Notes: generated by a model not told the origin, from the letters alone. DNA of 42,635 bases from Planctomycetota bacterium (GCA_021791715.1 JAJYWB010000056.1:1-42635); one strand, 5' to 3'. Shown: positions 16,677-25,363, counted from the stretch's first letter. Program-made: numbers and translations.

Positions 16677-18455
16677 TCACCCTCCGATGAGCGACGCGAG
16701 CGATTTGACGATCCCCGAAGTCGCCGGAGGCGAGGCCTCTCCGTCGGCGGAGGGACGGGGATAAAGGTTGCGTACTAGATCAAACGAAACAAACGCGAGG
16801 AAGAGCATAAGAACCGTGGCCGCGGAAAGAAAACCGACCCAGAGTCCGCTCCACTCGGCGCCTGCCGAGGGCGCCGCGATCATCGGCGCTTGAACTTGTG
16901 AGGGAACCGCAGCCGAGGCGATTCCCGAACTCGCGCCTTCTTCCTCCCACGAGCTCGCCATCTCGCTCGAAGTCGGCCCTTCATCCGAGCTGAATTCGTC
17001 GTCACCCGAGACAACCGAAGGCGCCATCGCGGTCGCGGCGTTCTGATCGACGTCTTCCTCGTCGAGCGCGAAGACCTCGGACGCCGAATCGCTGTCGTCG
17101 ACGTCGAAATCGCTCGCGGCGTCGATTTGCATCGTGCGATCGTCGCGATCGCTGCTGCCGCCGAGCGCCTCGACTTCAAAATCGGTATCTTCAAAGATAT
17201 CTTTATCCCGCGTGATCTGATCGCTTCGAATGGTACCGGGCGCCATCGTCGCGCCGGGGGCGCGCATTCCTGGAGCGATTGTCGCGCCGGGAGACATCAT
17301 ACCGGGAGCGATCGTCGCGCCGGGTGAAGGCATTCCAGGGGCGATCGTCGCGCCGGGAGACATCATTCCGGGGGCGATCGTCGCGCCTGGTGAAGGCATT
17401 CCTGGGGCGATCGTCGCGCCGGGATTCACCGTTTGTTTGGGCTTCGCCGCAGGCGTCTTCGCCGCGGGCGCCTTCGCCGCGGGCTTCGATTGATAATCGT
17501 CCTCGGAATCGAGCGGAGCGAGTTCAATCGAATCGACGTCGGCGATCCCCAACCCGCCGACCTGCTGAAGATTGATGCCCGAATCGCTCGGCCGGCCAAG
17601 ATTGATCCCCGAAGCCGAAGGTTCGGCCGCGGTGACGTCGGAATCGCTCGGCGACGGCTTGGCGGCGATCGAATCGAATTCGTCGCTGCTCGCGTCGAGA
17701 GCGGTCAACTCGAAGTCGCTCCCCGAATCGGGTTTGAGCGCGTCTAAAAACTTATCCGACGGCGAAAGCTCAAAATCGCTGCTTCCTTGCTTGGCGGTGT
17801 CGATTTCCGCCGAAGACCCGAATTGCGCGGCTTTGGGGTCGGTTTTCAGGCCGCTCGGCGCCGGCGGAATCACGTCGTCCGATACGAGGGTGACGTCCGA
17901 ATCGCTTAAACGCTTGCCGATCCCGCCCCCTTTAAGCTTGACGTCGGAATCGCTCACGCCGACGACGCGAACGTCGGAATCGCTCGCGCCCCGGCCCAGC
18001 CCGGTGGGCGGAACGATCCGCACATCCGAATCCGCCGGTCGCTTGCTCGAACGCTCCATGCCGATGATCGTCGAACTCGATCCAGTCATCGGATTGGGCG
18101 GAACTTTGATGTCGTCGAGCAGCAAATCCTGCTCGCCCGTTCCCGAAACCATCTCCACCGAAGGGGGACCCGCGTCGAATTTCGAAACGCCCAATTGGAA
18201 TTCGGAAACTTGCATCTCTTCATTGCTACCCGTGTCGGACGGGGGCGCGAAGAGATCGGGATCGGACAATGAGATATCGGGGTCGCTCCCCATCCCCTGA
18301 CGACGCGCCAATTCATCGACGTCGGCGACCCGGAACCGCCACGAACCGCTGTCCATGAAGGCTCGAATCTCACGCTGCTGGGCTTTGAGCTTTAAACTCT
18401 CGGGGCTCATCCCCAGCACACGAGCGGCTTCCTCTAAAGTATAAAACTGAGGCAT
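16677..18455 (-). CDS. Excisionase-type HTH, low-complexity, single-TM protein
   Basis: A 592-residue protein of unknown function. Residues 1-55 form a MerR/excisionase-like helix-turn-helix: QFYTLEEAARVLGMSPESLK, followed by IRAFMDSGSWRFRVADVDEL. A long acidic, Ser/Asp-rich region follows with repeated SDSDV and SDSGINL motifs, then six 11-residue repeats of the GATIAPGMPSP type. Near the C-terminus there is one membrane segment (about WVGFLSAATVLMLFLAFVSF) and a short tail. ATG 18455 is chosen because GGAG lies about 9 nt upstream and the HTH starts immediately. Members of this layout are seen in planctomycetes; the HTH may bind DNA or act as a protein-binding fold. A terminator follows at 16612-16636. 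Confidence 0.7.
   Translation of the reverse strand: MPQFYTLEEAARVLGMSPESLKLKAQQREIRAFMDSGSWRFRVADVDELARRQGMGSDPDISLSDPDLFAPPSDTGSNEEMQVSEFQLGVSKFDAGPPSVEMVSGTGEQDLLLDDIKVPPNPMTGSSSTIIGMERSSKRPADSDVRIVPPTGLGRGASDSDVRVVGVSDSDVKLKGGGIGKRLSDSDVTLVSDDVIPPAPSGLKTDPKAAQFGSSAEIDTAKQGSSDFELSPSDKFLDALKPDSGSDFELTALDASSDEFDSIAAKPSPSDSDVTAAEPSASGINLGRPSDSGINLQQVGGLGIADVDSIELAPLDSEDDYQSKPAAKAPAAKTPAAKPKQTVNPGATIAPGMPSPGATIAPGMMSPGATIAPGMPSPGATIAPGMMSPGATIAPGMRAPGATMAPGTIRSDQITRDKDIFEDTDFEVEALGGSSDRDDRTMQIDAASDFDVDDSDSASEVFALDEEDVDQNAATAMAPSVVSGDDEFSSDEGPTSSEMASSWEEEGASSGIASAAVPSQVQAPMIAAPSAGAEWSGLWVGFLSAATVLMLFLAFVSFDLVRNLYPRPSADGEASPPATSGIVKSLASLIGG
17235..17420 (-). repeat. 33-bp coding tandem repeats (11-residue units)
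   Basis: Six units of 33 nt inside the HTH/low-complexity gene encode variants of GATIAPGMPSP and GATIAPGMMSP. Units 1 and 3 alternate with units 2 and 4, which suggests amplification as a 66-bp double unit. Reading frame is kept, so these are protein repeats. Confidence 0.85.
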
Positions 18456-18577
18456 GGATGTGTGCTCCAAGGCGTCCCATGGAAACGGTACCGTTCGTCT
18501 CGATCGACACCCGATTGTAACATTCTATCACGTCGAGCGACCAAATGCGGGGACACTTCCACGCCGATTTCGACCGC

Positions 18578-18955
18578 TCATCGACCCGACATCGATTCCA
18601 AAGTTTTCTGAATGTCCGAGACCCGCGGCTCGTCGTTATTGAACTCGGTCAATCCAAGATCGGCCTGATAACGGCGAATCGCGACGAGCCGCATCGATTT
18701 CGCCGAAAAATCATAAACCGCGATCACCTGCTTTTTCGTATCAACGACAAACATCCGCTGATTCATCCCCGATGCGATCGTCGTAACGATCACCCCGGAG
18801 TTCGAAGACGAATCGAAATCCTTCGAGGGGAGTCCTGGTCGCCCACCGACACCCTGGGCCTCCAAAACGCGACCGGTCCCAAAAACCGACCAAAAAACGA
18901 TCCCTAAAATCAACCCAGGAACGCCGTAACGCAAAATCGCCGTTCGTCGTGTCAT
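18578..18955 (-). CDS. Small exported or membrane-anchored protein of unknown function
   Basis: A 125-residue protein without a recognised family. Residues about 8-33 are hydrophobic (ILRYGVPGLILGIVFWSVFG) and act as signal peptide or anchor. The C-terminal part (about 52-110) contains RMFVVDTKKQVIAVYDFSAK, which looks like a compact beta-rich fold similar to one blade of a propeller, then a helix. ATG 18955 has GGAGG and GGGAAG upstream. It lies 122 nt before the HTH/low-complexity gene on the same strand. The coding pattern matches its neighbours, so the gene is likely real. Confidence 0.65.
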   Translation of the reverse strand: MTRRTAILRYGVPGLILGIVFWSVFGTGRVLEAQGVGGRPGLPSKDFDSSSNSGVIVTTIASGMNQRMFVVDTKKQVIAVYDFSAKSMRLVAIRRYQADLGLTEFNNDEPRVSDIQKTLESMSGR

Positions 18956-19487
18956 CTTCCCACATCCTCCATGATTCGGGAGATCGCAACGTGAATTCGC
19001 GTCAGGCGAGCCATGTCGATTCTTACACGCCGAAGAACCCGCCGATCGACGTGATTACTAGAATCTCCTCGCGCACTCCGTAAGCGAAACGCGAAGCCCA
19101 AGCGATTGAAATGAAGATCCTCTTCAAAGGCTACTAGTATTATATCAGACGAACCGAACGACGCAACCCCGGCCGAAATGCGATGTCGACTCGATAAAGA
19201 GCGTTTTTGATGCCGATTCGTGGTTTGAATACGTCTCGCTTCCGCCCGTAAGTCGTTTTTTCTATCGGCGCGACGCGTTTGATCTTAGTATAATGAACCG
19301 CTGTTTTCTTTTAGACCGACACGCTTTCGATCGTCGTCGCCGTGATTGAAACGGTGATTTCATCGCTTGGGAAAAGGCGATGTTTCGCGCAAGCAATGAA
19401 TTCAAGCGTTCGCCGATCGTCAAGGCGCCGGACGTCCCGGTTCACCGAATCGATCCGTTTTTTCTATCAAAAGACCTATACGAATCC
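18956..19487. other. Intergenic region, possible -10 element only
   Basis: No gene was recognised. TATAAT occurs at 19289-19294 ahead of the small-protein/nucleotidyltransferase pair, but no -35 hexamer stands at 16-18 nt from it. In-frame codons between 19380 and 19487 extend the downstream small gene but are not family-like. Confidence 0.4.
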
Positions 19488-19679
19488 ATGGATAAAGTCG
19501 TCGTCGTATCCAGATCGTTCAAGGAGGCGGACCGAGCCGATACGGCTTATTATCGATCGCTCACGCCGCACCGACGTCTCGAAATCCTGTTTGAACTCAA
19601 CCGTCGATATCCCAGGAAAGATCAAGATGAATCTTCCTCAAGACTTCAAAGAGTTTATCGAATTATTAAATTTGCATAA
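19488..19679 (+). CDS. Small partner protein of a nucleotidyltransferase pair
   Basis: A 63-residue charged protein containing FKEADRADTAYYRSLTPHRR followed by LEILFELNRRY, and the C-terminal stretch RLQRVYRIIK. From memory this matches a widespread small family (SLTPEERLELL...RLQRVYRVV) found directly upstream of nucleotidyltransferase-fold genes. ATG 19488 gives the usual family length; an in-frame ATG at 19380 would add 36 atypical residues. Its last 53 nt overlap the next gene in another frame. The tandem suggests joint function, possibly toxin-antitoxin-like, but this is not shown by sequence. Confidence 0.65.
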   Translation: MDKVVVVSRSFKEADRADTAYYRSLTPHRRLEILFELNRRYPRKDQDESSSRLQRVYRIIKFA

Positions 19680-20082
19680 TGTGAAGTATCTCGTCACGGG
19701 AGGATACGCCGTTTGTTATCATGGATATCCTCAAATGACGGGCGCCGTCGATTTCTTTGTCGAGAGATCGAGCGAAAACGCGGCGAGGCTGGAAGCGGTG
19801 TTAAGCGCGTTCGGCTTCGGCGATCTCGGTTTGGCGGCGAACGTCTTTCTCGAGCCCGATACGATCGTGCAATTGGGTTTTCCACCGAACCGGATCGACA
19901 TCATAACGTCTTTATCCGGAATGTCGTTCGAGGACGCCTGGAAGGATCGAGTTCTCGACGAAATCGACGGATCGCCTTTAAATTTTATCGGCAAGAAAGC
20001 GCTGATCGCCAACAAGATGGCGTCGGGTCGACCCAAGGATCTCGCCGATTGCCACGCGCTTTCCGATCCCGATAATCCTTGA
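19627..20082 (+). CDS. Nucleotidyltransferase-fold protein with altered active site
   Basis: A 151-residue protein of the MNT/AbiEii-like nucleotidyltransferase superfamily (DUF6036-like). The GG motif is present in YLVTGGYAVCYHGYP (G25-G26). The family's TGDxDFFVE metal motif reads TGAVDFFVE here, so the first Asp is Ala40 while the second (D42) remains; D91 in PPNRIDIIT is kept. The C-terminus has NKMASGRPKDLADCHAL, typical of the family. AGGAAAG precedes ATG 19627. It overlaps the upstream small gene by 53 nt. Loss of one metal ligand suggests reduced or no transferase activity, or a decaying gene; GAC-to-GCC is a single-base change. Confidence 0.8.
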   Translation: MNLPQDFKEFIELLNLHNVKYLVTGGYAVCYHGYPQMTGAVDFFVERSSENAARLEAVLSAFGFGDLGLAANVFLEPDTIVQLGFPPNRIDIITSLSGMSFEDAWKDRVLDEIDGSPLNFIGKKALIANKMASGRPKDLADCHALSDPDNP

Positions 20083-20848
20083 CGAATCGCCCGATGAATC
20101 GGCGACCCCGCGACGACTCAAACCTCGATCGCCCGAATCTTCCGACCGGCGCGGCTTTTACGATCATGTCTTTTGGTGCGAATCCGCGTGAATAGTCGAT
20201 TCAAAATTTTTGTTATAAAATTATATGTAAATTTCATGATATTGCAGGTTTTTTATGAAAAATCGATATGGAATCATCACAAAGATTCCGCGGCGCCGGG
20301 TCGTCGATGGGCCGCCGAGAATCAAGTCGACGGATCGATCGATTAATCGGGCATAATCGCTGTTTTCTTATCGGTTATTATTGCGAGAGTCGGTTCAATT
20401 CGACAAGGCGGCCGTCGAAGCTCACTTCCCGACGGTTCGCGATTTTCTTCCGAAGCGCATTCGTGTCGCATCCGAGGACTCTTGATTTCGGATACGAGTG
20501 AATCGGATTTCGGGCGGTCGAATCGTTATCCGCACGCGGTGGACGACGTCGTTTTCCGGGTTTTTCACCGAGGAACAGAGTGCCGAAGCGAACCGCCGGT
20601 TACCGCCGATCGGCGTCACAATCATGCTCGGCCGAATTCGAATCGGATCGATCGAAACCAAAATCGAGCGTCGTGGTTTAGTGTTCTATAAGGACGAGGT
20701 TCGATACGTTGAATCCGCTCGAACCTCGCCGAGTCGATCGTCGAAAGCCGTTTTTCGTCTTCGGTCGACGCATCATCGATTAACCCGTTCGGTTCAGAAA
20801 ATCGTTTCGTCGAGATCCCCCGATCTCGTTTCATCCGGGAGAATGCTT
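20083..20848. other. Intergenic region, AT-rich island, no gene seen
   Basis: An AT-rich island spans about 20200-20275. An open frame runs from 20498 into the next gene, but its residues are Arg/Ser-rich and unlike a protein, and the signal peptide of that gene starts at 20849, so the upstream part is taken as leader. No other feature is supported. Confidence 0.45.
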
Positions 20849-21955
20849 ATGAATCGCCGACGCCTCATCATCCCGGTCGCATTAATAGCCTTCGCACTTT
20901 CAAGTCCCTCGGCGTTCGGACGAGGGCGATCGCACGGCGGAGGCGGACACGGCGGAGGGCACGGCGGAGGCGGGCATGGCGGAGGCCATCCCCATCCGGT
21001 GAGCGCTCCGCGTCCGCACGCGCCGTCGCATCCCAAGAATCACGCGTCGCACGCCCCCAAGCAACATCCGACGGCCCCCAAGAATCACGCGTCGGCGGCG
21101 GCCGCTCCGCATCACCCCGTCGCGCACAACGCTCCGAAACACGCCGCGACGATCCCTCAAGCTCCCAAGTCGGCCGCGGTAAAGACCGCCGATCGCGGCT
21201 CGTCAGGCGCATCCAAGCCTTCGACGGAAAAATCAACCTCGGCGCTCGCCTCGACGAACAAGACGGTAACGAAACCGGCGACCTCAGGCGTGAACACGCT
21301 CAAAACCGCGACCGGATCGGCGGGCCTAGCGACGACCGGAATCGGCGTCGGCGGCACGCATTCGCGCGGATATCAATACAACCGGAACGCCAATCCCAAC
21401 ACGATCGCCCCCTTGCTGATGGTTGGAGCGATGACGAATCCCAATTTCAGCGGCAGAAATTGGGGATATCATCATCATTATTACGGCGGATATCATCGCG
21501 GTTATCGCCGTCGCTGGTATAATAATAATGGAATGAACAACAATATCGCTTATCGCCGTCTCATGCGGCTTAAGCACGATCTCGATATGATTCGACCGGG
21601 AATGACGCTCCAGAATCGACACACGCAGTATTTATCGCGAGATTTGATGGGAGTCGTCCGTCCCGGGAATCAACGTCCTCCCACGCCGGTCGTGCACAAT
21701 CTCGCCTCGCACGTGGCGACGGCTCTCACGCATCGCTCGCACCGAAGGCTCAACACGCTTATGCTCGCCAAGCATCTAGCTGTTATTATGAATCACGGAG
21801 GAGGAAACCCAAATCAGTTGACTCAATCGATGAACGGAGGAACGTCGCTGTTGCGGTCGGCGGGGGTTCCCGTCGCCGACAGTCAACAGATCGGCAGAGA
21901 TCTGCAAATGGTTGCGATGAGCGGAACGCAAGGAACGGGGGGATTCTTGAATTGA
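20849..21955 (+). CDS. Secreted His/Gly-rich protein of unknown function
   Basis: A 368-residue exported protein. Residues 1-24 are a clear signal peptide (MNRRRLIIPVALIAFALSSP, cleavage after SAFG). Next comes a Gly/His repeat region (about 28-50: SHGGGGHGGGHGGGGHGGGH), then a long Pro/Ala/Lys/His-rich disordered stretch to about 150. A more ordered part contains a HHHYYGGYHRGYRRRWYNNN block (about 208-227). The C-terminal helical segment (about 235-360) has conserved-looking repeats of LMRLKHDLDMIRPG type. The histidine density suggests metal or polyanion binding. GGGAGA lies 8 nt before ATG 20849. No family was recognised. Confidence 0.7.
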   Translation: MNRRRLIIPVALIAFALSSPSAFGRGRSHGGGGHGGGHGGGGHGGGHPHPVSAPRPHAPSHPKNHASHAPKQHPTAPKNHASAAAAPHHPVAHNAPKHAATIPQAPKSAAVKTADRGSSGASKPSTEKSTSALASTNKTVTKPATSGVNTLKTATGSAGLATTGIGVGGTHSRGYQYNRNANPNTIAPLLMVGAMTNPNFSGRNWGYHHHYYGGYHRGYRRRWYNNNGMNNNIAYRRLMRLKHDLDMIRPGMTLQNRHTQYLSRDLMGVVRPGNQRPPTPVVHNLASHVATALTHRSHRRLNTLMLAKHLAVIMNHGGGNPNQLTQSMNGGTSLLRSAGVPVADSQQIGRDLQMVAMSGTQGTGGFLN

Positions 21956-21971
21956 GGCGAATAATCAGCGT

Positions 21972-21990
21972 TCGACGCTTCGTCGATTTT
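21972..21990 (+). terminator. Intrinsic terminator after the His/Gly-rich gene
   Basis: TCGACG (21972-21977) and CGTCGA (21981-21986) form a 6-bp stem with a 3-nt loop, followed immediately by TTTTATATAAA. It begins 17 nt after the stop codon at 21955. Confidence 0.6.
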
Positions 21991-22233
21991 ATATAAATGA
22001 ATGCAATCGCGGTGGAGCGAGGATCGTCGAATCGCCGGAAAGTTTGATCGAATTCGAACCGTTCGCCTCCGAACGTTAAAACGAACTCGATTCAAACGGT
22101 CCGACGACCGACGATCTAATTATATTATATGTTAGTGTGTTCAATCTTCTGTCCGATGCGATTTCTCTTAATCACGATCTCGGGCGCCAAAACGGGGTTT
22201 CACAGTTCGAGTGAGAAATAAATCGTTAAATAT

Positions 22234-23295
22234 TTAATCATCGTATTTGAGCAGAAATTTGGGATTGATCGCTTTAAAGCTCAATCGACCGCCGATCTCT
22301 TCGTCGTATTCCTCGGCGAGCGGGCGAAACACGACCCCCTCGCGCTGAATCTCGGGGTTGAGAGCGCTTACGCCCGCGGAATACGCGACGAGTTCGTCGA
22401 CGGTGTGATCGAGAATCATCGTTCCAAGTTGAGGGACCGATTCGAAGCCGAATGAGGTCGTAAAATCCGACATCTCCTCGTGATCGATCAACTTGTAAGA
22501 GTTCAGATTTAAGACGTTGAAAACGCGTAATGCATGAGCCTTTAGCGCATACTTGTTTTTCCGCACCCCGGGACCGATCAGCTCGCCCTGAATCGCCGGA
22601 TCGAACCCGAGTTTCATGCGCGCCGACCGCAATTTTTCCTCGATCCTCAGCCCTCGAGCGACCTGAACGAGCAAGTTCGTTTCGTCGGTTTCATCCATCC
22701 ACATGTTTCGGCTACACACGCCGAATTCACCCTCCCGAAGAAACGCCGTGAACGAAGTTCCGTCGAGTTTCTCGGTGACGTAAAACAAGCGACCTCGATG
22801 ACGATTCAGTACGGATTCAAGCACTTGAACGCGCGTTTCATCGGTTTTGGGAAGAAATCCGGGAAACTCCCCTTTCACTTTTCCTCGCATTCCCACGGGA
22901 ACGGGAGGCTCCCACTTAAGGACTCCTAGGCGATCGGTCAGGTCGGCGCTTTCGTCAAGAGGCGTGTCGGCGGCCGCGATTGAAAGCGGAAAACAAATAC
23001 CCTGCGAAACCTGGCCGCGAAGCTTGATCGTTTTGATTCGGAAACCGGCGGGGAGTGTCGTGACACCGAGCGAATCGATCTGAGCGGGCTTATAACAGCT
23101 CGGCCTGAGGAATTCAAATTCGGGCCGTTCGGGAAGAAGCGAATCGATCTCGCAATAAACGACCTTATCGCCGACTTGAAAATCCCCTTTCTTGACGACG
23201 ACCCACCAACCCAGCACGCGAACCTTTTCGATCGCGTCGGCGTTCGCGATCGCCTCGACCGCGTTGACCGTTTGAACACTCGCAAGCTTGCGCAT
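22234..23295 (-). CDS. DraRnl-like RNA ligase (Rnl5-type)
   Basis: A 353-residue ATP-dependent RNA ligase resembling Deinococcus radiodurans DraRnl (DRB0094), which seals 3'-OH/5'-phosphate nicks in RNA carried on duplexes. An N-terminal OB-type domain (about 1-110) precedes the nucleotidyltransferase domain. The ligase motifs are visible: motif I TEKLDG with nucleophile K176, motif Ia CSRN (194-197), motif III-like region with QGELIGPG (237-244), motif IV REGVVFRP (318-325), motif V SFKAINPKFLLK (339-350). ATG 23295 has GAGG 6 nt upstream. The gene stands alone, with no repair or kinase/phosphatase partner beside it. Confidence 0.85.
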   Translation of the reverse strand: MRKLASVQTVNAVEAIANADAIEKVRVLGWWVVVKKGDFQVGDKVVYCEIDSLLPERPEFEFLRPSCYKPAQIDSLGVTTLPAGFRIKTIKLRGQVSQGICFPLSIAAADTPLDESADLTDRLGVLKWEPPVPVGMRGKVKGEFPGFLPKTDETRVQVLESVLNRHRGRLFYVTEKLDGTSFTAFLREGEFGVCSRNMWMDETDETNLLVQVARGLRIEEKLRSARMKLGFDPAIQGELIGPGVRKNKYALKAHALRVFNVLNLNSYKLIDHEEMSDFTTSFGFESVPQLGTMILDHTVDELVAYSAGVSALNPEIQREGVVFRPLAEEYDEEIGGRLSFKAINPKFLLKYDD

Positions 23296-23593
23296 CTTAG
23301 ACCTCGTTCGATAATTGGATCTTTCAACTCGACAATCACCCCCGAGCGAGGGTTCGGCTGTGCGCAAAATCGACACGATCCAACCGGAAAAACCACGTGG
23401 AACTCTCGACGATTCATTGATCGACACGATCCGTGAAGAGTCGTTACCCGCGCGCAATCGATCCACAAAAACCTCCGGCGTCACGATAATGACACGTTCC
23501 TTAGAGAATAAAAATTATATTATTATAATGTATATAATGATAAAAAGCGTTTTGCGAGTGTTTTTTCGCTTCGGTCGTTCTCGCTCGGTCGTC

Positions 23594-23622
23594 TTGGCGC
23601 GAAAGGGAATCCAGGCGATGAT
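23594..23622 (+). promoter_or_regulatory. Possible promoter of leucyl aminopeptidase
   Basis: TTGGCG (23594-23599), a 17-nt spacer and GATGAT (23617-23622) lie 55 nt before the pepA start. The motif resembles the TTGGCT/TATGAT promoter of the cytochrome gene but the -10 is weak. Several TATAAT-like strings in the AT-rich stretch 23510-23545 are alternatives. Confidence 0.35.
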
Positions 23623-23676
23623 CTTGATCCGGATCGGGTAGCGAGAATTCGACGGCAAGAACGAGAAGCGACGACC

Positions 23677-25158
23677 ATGCGGATACGAACGACGATTGAG
23701 GAAGCGGCGGCGACGATCGCCGATCGGCTCGCGGTTGGTATTTTTGATCGGTTCGACCCTCCCTCGGGGGCTCTCGCGAGGTCGAGCGTTCTGAGAACCG
23801 TCGAGTCGCTTATTGAATCGAAGGATATGACCGGGAATTTGGGAGAGACGACGCCGATCCTCGGCGAGACCGATTTCAAAGCGGGCTCGCTCGTGTTATT
23901 TGGTTTGGGAGATCGAACGAAATTCGGCTCGGGCGCCGCGTTCTCGGCGGGAGCGGCGGTCGGCAAGCGGCTCGCGGGACGGCCGAGGAAGACGGTCGCG
24001 ATCGTCGTTCCTAACGATTTTGAAGGCGATCGGCTCGCGGTCGCGTCGGCGTTGGTTCAAGGTGTGATCGTCGGCGTTCGCGGCCCCGATCTCAAAAAGA
24101 ACGAGCCCGCCAGACACGAGTTCGAGGAGTTGATCGTCGTCGTCGAGCCGAATTCGGGTATCGATCCAAAGGTATTGGAATCCACGATTGAACGCGCCCA
24201 GGTCATTGGAAGCTCGGTCAATTGGGCTCGGGACTTGGCGAACACGCCCCCCGCGGAGAAGACTCCGATCCGGCTCGCCGAGATCGTCGCCGAGCGAGCC
24301 CGCGAATTCGGCTTGAGCGCCGAGATCTGGGACGAGGCGAGGCTTCGGCAAGAGCGATTCGGCGGCCTGCTTGGCGTATCCGCGGGTTCCGAGTCGCCCC
24401 CCGCGTTCGTCGTCCTGGAACATCGAGGCGTCGAATCCGACGCTCCGATCGCGCTTGTCGGCAAGGGGGTTACGTTCGATTCGGGGGGGCTTTCGATCAA
24501 ACCTTCGGCGTCGATGGAAGATATGAAAGCCGATATGACGGGCGCCGCCGTCGTCGCCGCGACCCTCGTCGCCGCGGCGCGACTTAAGCTTCCTGTTCAT
24601 GTGAAAGGTTATTTGCCTTTAACTGAGAATATGACCGGCGGTCGGGCGATGAAACTGGGTGACGTTTTGACGATGCGCGACGGCAAGACGGTCGAGGTGC
24701 TCAATACCGACGCCGAGGGACGGCTTATCCTCGCCGACGCGCTCGCGTACGCGGTTGAAGCGAAGCCGAGCCGAGTTCTTGATTTGGCGACGCTCACCGG
24801 CGCGTGTATGGTCGCTTTGGGACCGAAGGTCGCGGGGCTTTTCGCCAACGACGACGCTTTCGCCGCGGCGATCGCTGCCTCGGCCGCCGAAACCGGCGAA
24901 CGCGTATGGCGGATGCCGCTCGACGAAGATTATTTTGAGCTCATGAAAAGTCATGTGGCGGATTTCAAGAATGTCGGGGGTAAATACGCCGGCGCGATTA
25001 CAGCGGCCAAGTTTCTCGAACGGTTCGTCGCCAAAACCCCCTGGGTGCACCTTGATATCGCGGGGCCGAGCTGGGCCGATTCCGATTCACCGACACAATC
25101 CGTCGGGGCGACGGGATGCTTCGTGCGCACTCTGATCCAATGGCTCGAAAAACCGTGA
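23677..25158 (+). CDS. pepA: Leucyl aminopeptidase (M17)
   Basis: Cytosolic two-metal aminopeptidase that removes N-terminal residues during peptide turnover. The 493 residues match the M17 family length. The C-terminal catalytic domain contains VGKGVTFDSGGLSIKPS (K263, D268), MEDMKADMTGAA with D286, and the M17 signature NTDAEGRL (343-350; D345 and E347 bind metal). The N-terminal third is the less conserved macro-like domain. It is followed by a series of hairpins and an intrinsic terminator (25177-25260), so it is probably monocistronic. Confidence 0.96.
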   Translation: MRIRTTIEEAAATIADRLAVGIFDRFDPPSGALARSSVLRTVESLIESKDMTGNLGETTPILGETDFKAGSLVLFGLGDRTKFGSGAAFSAGAAVGKRLAGRPRKTVAIVVPNDFEGDRLAVASALVQGVIVGVRGPDLKKNEPARHEFEELIVVVEPNSGIDPKVLESTIERAQVIGSSVNWARDLANTPPAEKTPIRLAEIVAERAREFGLSAEIWDEARLRQERFGGLLGVSAGSESPPAFVVLEHRGVESDAPIALVGKGVTFDSGGLSIKPSASMEDMKADMTGAAVVAATLVAAARLKLPVHVKGYLPLTENMTGGRAMKLGDVLTMRDGKTVEVLNTDAEGRLILADALAYAVEAKPSRVLDLATLTGACMVALGPKVAGLFANDDAFAAAIAASAAETGERVWRMPLDEDYFELMKSHVADFKNVGGKYAGAITAAKFLERFVAKTPWVHLDIAGPSWADSDSPTQSVGATGCFVRTLIQWLEKP

Positions 25159-25176
25159 TCGCTACGAAATTGGTTC

Positions 25177-25210
25177 CGATGATCGATCATCGATTCCGCC
25201 GAAAGGCGGA
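25177..25210. other. Two hairpins downstream of pepA
   Basis: A perfect 16-bp palindrome, CGATGATCGATCATCG (25177-25192), is followed by TCCGCC-GAAA-GGCGGA (25195-25210), a 6-bp stem closed by a GNRA tetraloop. They lie between the pepA stop and its terminator and may protect the mRNA 3' end. Confidence 0.55.
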
Positions 25211-25226
25211 TATTCGCACTCTTCCG

Positions 25227-25260
25227 CAACGGCGAAGAGCCGATCGAGCCGTTGTTTTTA
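25227..25260 (+). terminator. Intrinsic terminator of pepA
   Basis: CAACGGC (25227-25233) pairs with GCCGTTG (25248-25254), and TTTTTA follows directly. It lies about 70 nt after the pepA stop. Confidence 0.65.
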
Positions 25261-25363
25261 CAAGATATGATAACCGGGATTAAACCTAGGTTCGCACGGC
25301 TGGAAATACGCTCGCGTAATCAGAACATGATTTCCAAGGCGATGTTTGTGAGGAAGATCGATG

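Noticed and set aside
17235..17420. Regular 33-bp repeats resembling a CRISPR array
   Set aside because: The units are contiguous without unique spacers and encode in-frame 11-residue protein repeats.
19289..19294. TATAAT as the promoter of the small-protein/nucleotidyltransferase pair
   Set aside because: No -35-like hexamer at 16-18 nt; only noted as a possible -10.
19342..19626. Longer N-terminus for the nucleotidyltransferase
   Set aside because: It would be read through the small partner gene in the wrong frame and gives Arg/Ser-rich sequence. ATG 19627 fits the family start and has AGGAAAG before it.
20498..20848. N-terminal extension of the His/Gly-rich protein
   Set aside because: The frame is open, but the signal peptide begins at 20849 with a ribosome binding site, and the upstream residues look non-coding.
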